Source: Lithospermum erythrorhizon
Lineage: Eukaryota > Streptophyta > Magnoliopsida > Boraginales > Boraginaceae
NCBI GenBank assembly: GCA_019722365.1
Contig: JADFUC010001773.1
Coordinates: 186,001-250,000 of the forward strand
Reading direction: 5' to 3'
DNA: 64,000 bases
The translations under genes and the position numbers were made by a program. The notes beneath the pieces are model-generated. The model was not told the origin of the DNA. It worked only from the letters and a program-made list of their open reading frames with translations, and searched no databases. Below, piece by piece: positions 48,797 to 60,045 of this stretch. Numbering within the stretch: position 1 is the stretch's first letter; each line of letters begins with the position of its first letter.

Positions 48797-50979
48797 CTGC
48801 GAATTGAAATTTCTTGAAATTTCCAAACGATCGCAATGTCGTTACTGGGTTTAAAAACCAAACAATAAATGGCGGACGTGGTACCGTTAATTTCACTCAA
48901 ATTCTCTTTAATAAGTTTTCGTCTCCAAAGACTTCTACCCGCACATGCCTAGGGGCTTAATTAGTGGATGGCAAGCAGCAGGTACGAAGTCTTTGACTTA
49001 TAGACGCTTTCTCGAGGATATCATCAAATTTAACGTTTCGAGACGAAAACCGCTTTCATCACCGAAAAGTACGGCTTATACTAATGAAAGTCATGCCATT
49101 TGGACTTAAGAATGCAAGGGCCACGATAAGCGGATGGTAGCCCCATCTTCACATCGCAGACAAGCACAATACGAAGACATCTACGTATTTATTACGTTTG
49201 TCAAGAGTAAAACCAAAATGATCATTTAAAGAATCTAGAAAACTTTAATGACTAAGGGAAAGTCGGTTAAAAGTCAACCTCAGAAGTGCTCCTTTGGTGT
49301 GGTATCTAGGAATTTTAGATATATGATTAATGGTAGGGCATCGAGTCCAACCTACAAAATCCAAGCGCCTAACGACGTGAACCCTAAAAGCTACAAAGAA
49401 ACGCAAAAACTGAATGGGTGCTTAGCGGCCCCGAACCACTCTATATCCAAATCAAAGTAGAAGAATTTAATCTCTTCTTTTAAGAACCTTAGGCTAATGT
49501 CCCAAGAAAAAGTTCACGCTGGATGAAGAGAGTTTAATAGGCACGCTGGTAAGAGAAACTGGTAAGTTGTGACGGTTATCTAGGTTGTTCACCACCTATT
49601 ACAACAAGCATTCGTAAGGAGCGTATGCAGATACGCAACCAACCCACTTATGAAGAACATAACGTATGTAGTATCGTAGAAGTTGTTTTTGAAGATCGGA
49701 GAAATTCTATTATCCAATATTCGAAAAGTGATGGCGAAAGAACGGATAAGGCATGAAACTCCAAAAGATACAAAATCGGGTTTAAATTTCGGGAGTATCA
49801 AGAGAAGTTATATAGGAAATAAAGTGGAATGGGCCATTGCTTTTATGTGTATCCGCGGATGATATCCCCAAGATATCGCTATAGTACAATGGCGGCGATA
49901 ATGGAAAGTCTATATCAAGCAAGATCTTGGTCATCAAATCACTGTGAGTACGGGTATTATTGGCCAACACTTGTTAAGGACGCCCTATCATATGTGCAAA
50001 GATGTGATGCTTCTACAACGATTGGGAAAACGCCCTTAACAACCCGCTGAAATTTGACACTCGTAATAAGTCCCATTCCTTTCCCAAGGAATCGATATAG
50101 TAGGAAAATTGCCCAAGTGCCAAAGGAGTTACTGCAATCGGCTGGCAGACTACTAGTGCTGGGTAGATCCGACTTCAGAAAAAGACCCGAGTTGAGGATG
50201 CTGCTACTTCCTATGGAAAACATCTTAACCCGGCCTGGGTATACCTAAGATATTAGTCTCGGCTAACGGGCCACAATTCAGTGATGTTTCTAAGGCGGAT
50301 GATGAAAAAGTTTGGGATCGAATACGTTCGCTTCCAGTTGTATTACCTCAATCCAACGGACAAGTTGAGTTATAAAAAGCATTATCTTTAAATGAACCAA
50401 AAAGAATCTTCTTCAAAGTGGCAAATGGAGTGATGACGGGCGGAAGAGTTACCTACAATATTACGGCCACTCCACTCCACCACAAATCAAAGCCACTAGA
50501 TAAAGCCAGGTTACCGTTAGCCTATCTATGGAACCGGGCTAATATTACTAGCACTGGGTTAATACGCACGTACGCACAACCGTGCAAGGTAATAACCACA
50601 AATAAATGGGCACGCACGCATAAAACTCGAATTCTATCGAAGTCAAGTCAATCTAAACGAATCGATCATTCGCCGTTGGAACTATATAAATATCCGCCAT
50701 ATTGCCGGACGTTAAATCTGCTCAAACAGCAAGGTAATAGAACGCATAACATATGTTAATAAATCCGCTATGATTGGGTATCCGTGCCCATTAACATAAG
50801 TGGGCAATAAAACATACATAGATGAAAATAAGTATCACGAAAGGAAAACAAGTACGACATGTTAATAAACTACGAATCTAAAGAATAAGAGAAAGTTTCA
50901 AAAATAAGTTTCAAATTACAAGTCCTAAATGGCGGATTGGTCAAAAGTTACAAAATAGGGAGATCATCGAACATTGTGC

Positions 50980-51600
50980 CTAAGGCGTATCTTGAGCTCG
51001 GGGTCGACTCTCAGCTTCTGTGACAACTTCACCTTCCATAGGAGATAGAGGGACATTAATATCCAAAGAGGAAAAACAATGGGAAGGATAACCACTAATA
51101 AACTCTTGATAATGTGTCGCCAGGAAGTGGCTGACGTCTAAGCAATAAGCCATTTCCTCCCCCAATTCCTCGTGATAAGCCTCGGGAAGCGATACTCCTT
51201 GGATTGTTTTGCTCATGGATTCTCGGGCCACTGCAGCTTTTTGTTCCCACCTCATTAGCCCGCTTGGTCTCTTGAGAAAGAGACAACTGTAGGCGAGAAA
51301 GTTTTAGGATAAGTCATACTTCTCCCCCTCTTCAAGTTTGACATTCTCGGGCTCCAAATCCTACACTGAATTTACCAAAGCTTGCTCAAGAGCCTTTCTT
51401 CTCATTGTATTTACTTCCTTTCGAACCGCATTAGATCTTCCCTCTCCTCCTTTTCCAGCCTGCTAACTGAACTCAGAGGTCTCTTCTCTCATTCTCGCGG
51501 CTAGTCATAAGATCCGCATCCAAACGATCCAAATAAGTAGCCACGACACGACCAACAGATTCATAGCCTAAACACGTAGATGACAAAGATACGACTGTGA
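50980..51600 (-). pseudogene. Antisense reading frame in the gypsy element, 3' of integrase
   Basis: On the minus strand, between pol and the 3' LTR, a frame of 91 codons (50980-51255) reads SLPEAYHEELGEEMAYCLDV and onward to FLATHYQEFISGYP. Upstream on the same strand, broken frames to about 51600 look coiled-coil-like (AVRKEVNTMRRKALEQALV; RLDADLMTSRENERRDL). Some Tat-branch elements such as Grande and Retand carry an antisense gene in this position, so this is probably its decayed version. That match is from position and style only, and chance is not excluded. Confidence 0.4.
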
Positions 51601-52030
51601 AAGAGAGAAAGGGAAAAGGGAAGTATAAGCTAAAATTTTAATGAGATGCTTGGCGATGGAGCCTTTGGATTTCAAGCGATCGCTATACTCATCGTTGTTG
51701 AATAACGTAAATTCGATTCAAACCTTTTTTGAAGATAACAAATTGTTCAAACAAACTAATTCCGCTTTCAAGTTGAACTTGTTATTAGGTTTTCTTAATA
51801 AGTTCAAGTGCTAAAGGTTGATCGGGATGTTCGGAGATTCAAGGTTGAGTCAAACAAAACGCTAAGCCAATCAAGGAGCTCGTGTTTTTACTGCTATAGG
51901 CGCCAGAAGGAAACTCCACACTTTAGTATATGTTTTTTTAAGTACGGTAGTAATGACTTTCATGTTTTAATCTTGACCGGTTTTAAATTGATAGTCCGTG
52001 AAGTTTCTAATCCAAAGTAGATTGATTCAT

Positions 52031-52995
52031 TGTTAAGGCTCGCATAAATGACCGTGTGTCATTTTAGTTTCGAGAATCAATAAACGATCCTATTTCGATG
52101 GAGAAACCGCAGACCATCGAGACCCCATCGAGAGGGGCTGGTCTCGATCAAGGTCCCGATGATCGAGACCCCATCGAGAGGGTAGGTCTCGATAGGGTCC
52201 CGATGATCGAGACCTGGACCTCTCGATAGGGTCTATACAGGTCGCCATAGCCGCTACTCCTCGCCCATCGAGGCTCAACGAGACCCCGGCCCACGGGATC
52301 CTTCACGCGCCTTTTCACCATTTTTGTGCACTATATAAGCCTCTTTCTATTTTAAACCCTAACCTTTTGATCCATCTTTCAATCATTTAATCTCTCTTAA
52401 ATTCAAAAAGGAAAAGTTAAAGCTCGTGATTTAATCTTCATCATCTTTAGTAGTAGAGTTTCATAGTCATACATATTGTATTACTTCCATCCTTAATCAG
52501 GATTAGTCGGAAAATCCTTGTGCGGTATAAAGATAAGGTTTGCCATTCTTTAGTTGGAATAGTTAAGGAAATCCTAAGAGTGAAGTCTGGGTTCCTAGTC
52601 TCGTAGATTAGGTGTCAAATCCTACCAGAGCTCGGGTCACTCGTCGAAGCTAAAATGATATTGCCAGAGAAGTTGCTGTAATGAAACACCTCAAGAGCTA
52701 GTTATCCTTACCAAAATCCCGAGGTTGGAAAGCCGACGGTCGAAAGTATTGGGAACCAAGCTTGTAAAATCGTGGTGTATTGTCTCTACCTTATCTCTTT
52801 ACTTTCAAGTATTCTTGTTATTTTAGTTAATCATATTTTAGTTGTTTATTTTTTACCAATCGCTCGAGCTTGGGTAGTTGGTTTATTGAATTAATTTGCA
52901 TTATATAGTTTGTTAATTCCGCTATTAAATTAAAACTCGAAAAGATAAACTTAACATGAAACCTTATTCACCCCTATGTTATATTTAGGCTAACA
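52031..52995 (+). mobile_element. Solo LTR of a different retrotransposon, nested in the gypsy element
   Basis: About 965 bases bounded by tgttaagg and ggctaaca (inverted ends, TG...CA). A TATA box (tatataag, 52332-52339) and a 3' part ending ttattcacccctatgttata and ggctaaca recall Maximus/SIRE-type copia LTRs. Flanking pentamers ttcat and ctcgt differ only by two transitions and may be a decayed target duplication. It sits between the antisense frame and the 3' LTR. Confidence 0.6.
52090..52235. repeat. Tandem palindromic repeats in the nested LTR's promoter region
   Basis: Imperfect ~50-base units repeat gatcgagaccccatcgagag and its complement-like partner ggtctcgat, giving several possible hairpins. 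They end about 100 bases before the TATA box at 52332, the place of U3 enhancer repeats. GC content is far above the neighbourhood. Confidence 0.7.
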
Positions 52996-53718
52996 CTCGT
53001 GATGTTTTCCCACCCTCCGCAAGAGGTGAGCTGCGGAAAGGCATCCAAAGCTTCCACAACTTAGATTTATCGGTCATCTCAAGACAAATGGATGATAGCG
53101 GCACCTGATAGCCTGGCCGAATAACCTATCAGGATCTTGGTTCCGTGATCAACTTCTTTTTCCTTAAAGTGGAGCAATGGATGTGATTCTATCTCGCAAC
53201 AGAATATCGCTAACCAATGTATCCTCGAAATCTCAGTGTGTCAAGAGGTTCAAGAGTCAAGTTCAAAACTTCCCGGCCTCTAAGGGGTCTACGAGCCAAA
53301 CACATGGTCCTCTTTCTTTGGGAAAACTGCTGAGGGAGTCGCGCATCTCGGCCTCTTCTTCCCAATGGTAGCGGCCTCTTCAAAGAACGAGATTACGTAT
53401 GAAGGGTTCAGTAATCGCCTTAGTAACTACCTTAGCCTCTTCAAAAACAGGACGCGCTCGTCACGGCAGAGTGAACCTTCCTAAGCTCTACCAAAAGAGA
53501 GAAGTTGTTGTCAAACTTCTTCTACAAAAGATGAAGAGAATGAGTTAAAGTTAATAAACGCTTAACAATGAAAGAAGTAAAAGTTATGATATACCCCAAG
53601 TGATCTACGGTTTTCTCCAAAGAGCGATAGCATTTGGCAAGAATCTACATCCAACAAGCGGCTCATCCAGCTGCTCCGCAGACATTCAAGCGCACGTGAA
53701 CCAATTAATCGGAGGCAA

Positions 53719-55268
53719 ACATATATATATTTATTTTAGGTCAGGGCCTGATAAGCCCATGAGCAATGGCTATCAAGATGGTGACAAGTTGTCACAATCA
53801 AGCGAGAAAATGCAGACTACGACTTTCAGATTGCCTATAACATTCACTCATAAGACATTTATTTTCAAGTCCACTTACTACTTTCTAAGACATTCACTAA
53901 AATAAAAATACTAACTTGATCGTCGGAGTGTCTCAGGATCGCCCATGCGGTCACGCAGTACTAAATGGAACAAGTTTGACCGCTGACTCACAATTTCAGA
54001 ACTCTAGTACCTTCTAAAGCATTCATGACGCTACGGTTTTCAAACCATACCCAAGAGGACTATTTGTTGGTATTTCTAACGTATAAATAATATTCTAACA
54101 ATACTATTTGGATACGAATCCCATGATCACTACCGCCATAAACAATAATTAAAGAGACGTAATATATGTACTGCTCTTCCTAATAAAATAGCAGAAAGAA
54201 GAAATGAAGATGATAAAGCACTCTACCCAGCATCCAAAGTGCACGCCTCTAAGATTGTCCACACCAACGAAATAACGTTCTCCTGTGAGGTTTTACTAGA
54301 ACCCCTTTAAAATATTGAACTATGATCGAGGTCAGAAAAGTCAATGAAATTTCCCACCTACTTGCTCGACCAAAAGAGTAGTATACTATTTTCACAAAAA
54401 GCCGATTATCGTGCTCTGAATGAAGAATTTTCTTTCACGAAAAGTCGATACATTTATAGGTTCAAATCCCTACTTTTTAGGCTTTCTCAGTGTTGTTTAG
54501 CAAAACTCTACCACTCCTTTTATGATTTAAATAGTTTTAATTAAAATAAACATGTCAGGTTCTAATTTTTCACTTCTATCCCTAAAATAAAGGCACATTT
54601 AGTTGGTTAAGAAGAATATTCTACAATTATGCTTTTAGAATAATTTCGAATTCCTATCTCATACAACTCCTCCCTTGCCCACTACTTCAAGCTGGAAGGT
54701 TTTTAAAATTTTCTGCCTCTCTTATTACTAAAATAAAGCATTAATATAAAAAAGCCTATGTAATATTCAAATAATGATTCTACAAAAGAAAATTCCGTGT
54801 TTCTTCTTCCCCATAATGTCGAATATGAGAATTTTGCTCAATGTTTTACATAGCTCCATTTTAAACCCCGAAAGCTTATAATTAATTATACTGGCCGTTG
54901 TAAGTGCGCGAATTCTGCGCCGATTGACAAAAAGTCATGCATTAAATAATGTTAACCGAACATCATTATATATTGTGGAAAGCATCGACATGCACCCTGT
55001 GCTCATCATAACCCCTAATGTCATCTCGAGTATCCTAATACGAACATTACTACATAATCGAACGTATATACGAACTTAAACTTAAATGAGTTAATCGGTT
55101 GTGCAATCGAATTGTTCAACGGACACTATTTCAAATATCTCATATTTCTAACACCTTTCCACCCGTGATTGACTCACATAGTTGATAGTCTAATTGTAAT
55201 ACAAAGTCCCTGTATCAGAGTCCCGATGAACATTATAATCTTAATAACTTAGTAGATTACAATTATCA
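53719..55268 (+). repeat. Right LTR of the gypsy element, split by a nested solo LTR
   Basis: The LTR sequence runs 53719-54064 and resumes 55154-55268; spliced together it is about 461 bases against 480 in the left copy. The break falls within aggactatt-tccacc of the left LTR. Confidence 0.8.
54065..55153 (-). mobile_element. Solo LTR nested in the right gypsy LTR
   Basis: 1,089 bases starting tgttggtatttctaacg and ending catatttctaaca, with TG...CA borders. Flanking pentamers ctatt (54060-54064) and ccttt (55154-55158) are an imperfect target duplication. A stretch (cctctaagattgtccacacc) resembles the copia LTR at 47851 (cctctagtcgtccacacc) in the same orientation, so it is probably a related copia LTR, reversed. 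Confidence 0.72.
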
Positions 55269-55273
55269 ATATT

Positions 55274-55863
55274 CATATCATAAACACAAATATTGATACT
55301 TTCCAATCTAGCTATTTAAAAATCTAATATTGGCCGAAAAATATAAATTACTATTTAATTGGATAAGAGAAGATGGATGTAATTAGAAGTGAATTATTTC
55401 CCTTAACATTAAAAAAATTAGTCTTGTTTTTGACTATTTTGAGAATTGGTAAAATAAATGAATAATAAAAAATAAAATATAAGGAGTAATTAAAAATTAC
55501 ATAAAAAGTAAATGTGGACTTATATTACGTATGAAGGATTTGAAGTAATGAATTACGGAGTAGTATGTAGAGTGTTTCATTGAAAAAAACAATAAGATGA
55601 CAAACATTAGGGCATCAAAATAGTAAGAAGTTATGAAAAATAAAATTTTATTTTGACTGAGAATAATAGCAGTAGTTTACATATCTTTACTATGTAGAAT
55701 GAGAAAACATTTAAACACAAAATTGAATTACACAAAAGATGAGAACAAAAAGTACCACGCAAATATTTTGGTCACAACTCACAAGTTTCACACTGAATAT
55801 AGACAAAACCACTGCTAACATACTTGATACTCCAAGCTTCATTTCATTGGTTTATTATTACAG
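55274..55863. other. Flank of the gypsy element; no gene seen
   Basis: AT-rich sequence continuing the target site, leading to the acceptor of the orphan exon at 55864. Confidence 0.45.
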
Positions 55864-55942
55864 GTGTTAATCCAGATGCCCTTGCAGTGGCCATTGAAGA
55901 TTTTCGGGGTTGTTTTCCCGATTCCAGTTTCAAGGCCTACAT
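55864..55942 (+). CDS. Orphan exon candidate, unrecognised protein
   Basis: A 79-base segment with a strong acceptor (ttattattacag) and donor (gtgagt) reads VNPDALAVAIEDFRGCFPDS then SFKAYM. Composition and splice sites look like a true internal exon. No partner exon was found on either side: upstream is the gypsy element and downstream is AT-rich sequence. It may be the remnant of a host gene broken by the insertions, or a captured fragment. Family not recognised. Confidence 0.4.
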
Positions 55943-57600
55943 GTGAGTACTTACATTTCTAATTTCATTTATATTAATTATGATCAAGGTAAAGATTATA
56001 TTTCCATTTGCAAATGATAGTTGTTTTTCTACAACTTATGATCTTGTTGCAAAGTATTTATATTTGATTTACAATTGATGAGTTATAATTTAATTGTAGT
56101 TTACGAATCTTATAAGAGTATAATGGTGATCGAACCACAAAGCAGTACCGATTATTTAATTTGATTAAAACTAAGTAATCCATCCTAAAAGCAATTTAAA
56201 TAGGAATTGGATTTAAACAATTAAACTAAAATACAATAATAAACAACTATATATATATTTTGGTTTGTCGAAAGATTTAATCAAAGTTAATTTACTCTAC
56301 TAAATATTTACAATCTAAATTATCGCTATTTCTTAGATTCGATTATTTTAAAGATGTATACCTGTTTCTAAGTTTCGCGGGGCCACCGATTGCTTTCCAT
56401 GATGACCTACTATGTCACTAGCGAATTAATTAGCCTAAAAACCCAAAGCTCAAGAAAATCTATTGAACCAAATAATCGCTTGATACACTGCTTACAACTT
56501 CATATTCAATTATTCGTGTCACCTATTTAATTATCTATATTAATCATAATACTTGGGATAAAATTAGCATTAAATGAACAATGCAAGAATTAATATAACT
56601 AGAAAATAAAGTTTAATAACATAAAAACATTCAAAGTAATTGACTATATCAAATTCCACACTTAATTAAACATAACTGAAAATATAAGTAAAAGAGTACA
56701 ACATTAAACCGATTCAGGAATATATCGAGCAAACTTCGCCATGTAAGGGTTAGAAGCTGATGCGTTTTGTCATGGCCACTGGATGCGCTTTTGGTGAATA
56801 GGCCACTGGCCGTTATTTTTCACTGTACTTTTTGCTTGGTTTATTTTTAGGATTAATTATTTCAAACATCACTCAAGGCTTCAAAAAAAAAAGCTAGTTA
56901 GATCACTTACGTTAATCGATCACATTCGATCATTCAGCTGCTTAAAAAGTCACTCATTCTACTACTCACAAATTTCAAAAATAGATTGAGAGATCTATTA
57001 GTTTTAAAAAAAATAGCAGGGTAATTTGATCCACACATTAAACCATACATAAATGACTGTCACTTCAGAAAATGACATTAATATGGTGAATGCTGACAAA
57101 AATCTGCCGATAAATGGTGATGCTTATAAACAGATGTTGAAAGATTGAACCTTAAGAAGTATAAAATATAGTGAAAAACTGCAGTAACTTCAAATACATC
57201 GAATTCTGACACCAAAATCTGCAGATAACAGTATGAGGACTATCACATTTATACAAATATCCTTCCAATGCTTTTGAATCTTCACATAGTTTCAATTCTG
57301 AAACAATTCTGCAGACAACAGTATCATGCCTATCACAATTTTTAAAAAGGTCGGCGAGGATTTGCTCTAATGAGATGGATCATCTAGTGATATACAAGGT
57401 AAGACTACTGCCGCCGGCAAACATAAAAAAAACAAGCACATAAACATAAATTAAATTTATAAATGCTGGCAATCCAAACAACCAAAAGTTTTACACAATC
57501 CTACATACAGAAACTAAAATGAAAAGTGTCTTCTATAACTAAAGACACCTAACTACATCATACCTAAAAACAAAACCTAAGGAACAACACAATATAAATC
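55943..57600. other. AT-rich spacer; no gene assigned
   Basis: No further exon of the orphan gene was identified, and no clear frame. Its right end is the 3' flank of the FAR1-like gene. Confidence 0.4.
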
Positions 57601-57619
57601 TGATAATTTATTGCTGCCA

Positions 57620-60045
57620 CTGCTGTTTTAACCCCTTGCATTATCGCATCTCTTTCTTCCTTTGTTGCTTCCATATCAAATGACGAGTCTCGACTCCAAG
57701 TGACATCAACTGATTCCCTCAGAGCTGCTGGTTCGGCTTGAACTTTGTAGCAGCAAAGACTTCGCCATTGCCTTCAAACACAAACCAAAACAGTTAAAAA
57801 CGATACTACCTAAACGTGAAGGACGACCTCAGCAGGGGCACAAGCCAGATCAATCTCAGCCTCCTTCGCAGCATTAATAAACTTCCCCATAAAAACTTTA
57901 TATGCGTCCTCATTATAGCAAAGTTTGGTCCCCAAACCAACCATTATGTCAAACATCCACTCGTACCTCTCACCATAATTGGCAGCTTCTAAAACCTTAC
58001 CAGCCAATTCACCAATAGCGGAGCAGGACTTCTTAAAGCTACGAGTCCACCGATCCTTAATATACATCGCTGCAAAGCTATGGCAAAACTCATGGTCAAA
58101 TGCGCCATATACTTCCAGCACTCGAAGAACATGCCGACACACTAAGCCCCAGTTTTCTAAGAAGCGACATGAACACTTCACAAAACCTTGATGCTCATAA
58201 TCAATGTAAACCACTTCTTCCTCAACCAAAGTTGCATCCGCGGACCCTTTGTTTATCCACCTCTGAACCTCAACGACCTTTGTTGTGCCAATCTGCTTCT
58301 CTGAAACTTCCTGCATTTTACAAATCACAAACATAAAACAAAAGACAGGTTAAATAAAATAGATAATTAAAACAACAAAAACACAAGCTTATAGAAATCA
58401 TCATACCTAAAAGTGTATCCCATACCAGCTTCATACTCATTGTGTATGATTTTGAACACCGATGGAGTAAACACCAATGCAGCATGGCACATTAACAAGG
58501 AGTTCTTGAATCTGTTATCCGGAGAGGTGTTTCGCATATAAAAGTCCTTGGCCTTCTCGTTGTGGCGCAAGTCATCAACAAGAGACTGGAAACGACGCAA
58601 CATCTCGGTGATCGAGTACTCAGGTTTCAGATAGTACCTTGCAAAAGCATTAAACTGCTCACTTAGTTGTGTGGTACTTTTCCCGGCTGTGAAGTTAGAC
58701 TTGACCCATGCCGATAACCATTTTGTCCTCAACCCATAAATAAATTGAAGCCACTTGAAATCAAAAGCAGGCTTGTTGTCAAAACATGAAACCAGCATAC
58801 GTTGCCAAATCATATCACCAAACTAAAGATGATTGAACTCTTCAAAAAACAGAGAAGTGGCCCTGGCACCGAGCTTCTTCCTAGCATTCTAATCAATGTG
58901 CCAGGAGCAAAGGGCATGATAAACACCAGGAAGAACTTCACGAACGGCAGCAGCAACAGCGGGTGCTTGGTCAGACATCAGAGTTTGCGGAAACTTGTAA
59001 TTCATATCGGATAAATGTCTCAAACAACCACTTGAATGCTGTAGTAGTCTCCTCATATAACAAAGCTCCACCGAACAGAGACGTGCCTTTGTGATGGTTG
59101 AAACCAACGAATATACCTATAAAAAATAAAAAGAACAACAAAAAGTTATCAATATTATCTAACTGCAATAACTTGAAATATGAACAACCAATCTAACATG
59201 CTACTATCAAAACAACAAAAACCTATAAAAAAAGAACATAAATGAAAGATAACTAAAGAAAATAATACCAAGAGGTCTGTATTGCTTGTTTGTCTTGTAA
59301 GTAGTATCAAAATTGACAAAATCACCAAAACAAGCGTAGTCCGCAATCATAATAGAGTCAGCCCAGAAAATGGAAGTTATCTCACTATTCTCATCCACCT
59401 GAATGTCATAGAAGAACCCAGGCTTGGACCGAGCCTGATCCCTGAACCATTTTTGCATCACAGTAGCGTCGCCAAGAGCCATTTCCTTTCTCTTAACGAC
59501 ATTAACATAGTTGGTCAGATCTTTACGAGTGAAACTAATATTTGAATGGCCACCATAGATCCGAAGCAAAGTATCATACGTGGCCCTCTCCAAATCTATT
59601 TGAACATGCAAATCAATCAAAGCTCGAGATGGTTTAAATTCCTCCGAACATAAAAAGCTTGAAATGAACCTTTGTCCTATTCATAAGATCACGGTTACGT
59701 AGATTCAAATTCACTCATAAATGACATATCTACCACATTTATATCAATCTTTAACCATTACGTTTGCCGGGCAATCGCCCGACCTCCGGCAGACGCTTGT
59801 GAGAAACTACAACATCAACATCTTTGCTTTTACTTTTGACACCTTGCTTGTAACACTTGAGGTATACATAATGAACATAAACAACACCAGAATCCTTATT
59901 GGTACGCTTAACACAACCAGCAAATCTGATACAAAAATCTTGAGTCCTAGCGTGAACGAGCGTAAAAATCTATAAGCCTCTATATTTCATCAGCAAAAAC
60001 CAAAGTTTTCCAAGCTTCAACATTATCGGGATGGTGTATGAAACC
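57620..60045 (-). pseudogene. FAR1/FRS-type MULE transposase gene, broken
   Basis: Minus-strand order follows the FAR1 family: a FAR1 DNA-binding domain near 60030-59830 (VEAWKTLVFADE, a stop, then ARTQDFCIRFAGCVKRTNKD); a segment at 59620-59270 ending FVNFDTTYKTNKQYRPLG; a transposase core at 59110-58890 ([20 protein letters not shown], then [20 protein letters not shown] and ALCSWHI); a helical part at 58813-58380; and a SWIM zinc finger at 58230-58120 (CSCRFLENWGLVCRHVLRVL). A sequence to about 57620 may extend the C-terminus. Short introns seem to separate the blocks near 59110-59270 and 58335-58410. Lesions: a TAG and a frame change in the FAR1 domain, and a frame change near 59010-59030 between FETFI and the SDQAPA block. 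FRS proteins are transcription factors domesticated from Mutator-like transposases; no terminal inverted repeats were found here, so mobile element and domesticated gene cannot be told apart. Confidence 0.8.

Larger units (their letters stand above)
44931..55268 (+). mobile_element. Ty3/gypsy retrotransposon with perfect 5-bp target duplication
   Basis: Bounded by atatt at 44926-44930 and at 55269-55273. Left LTR 44931-45410; right LTR from 53719 after the purine tract ggaggcaa. Domain order is gag (45530-46530; KVAYMAFYRGLR, GPNHPENK), protease end near 47160-47290 (QFIVVDLGDSHITG), RT (47810-47850, then 48797-49460; TAFITEKYGLY, MPFGLKNAGAT, NGCLAAPNHSISKSK), RNase H decayed to about 49900, and integrase (zinc-binding remnant GYYWPTLVKDALSYVQRCDA near 49950-50010; core ANGPQFSDV near 50270). 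RT before integrase is diagnostic of Ty3/gypsy; sequence style suggests the Tat or Athila branch. The coding frames are broken by stops, indels and nested LTRs, so it is dead. A possible primer-site remnant (ttggcattgc) follows the left LTR. Confidence 0.88.
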
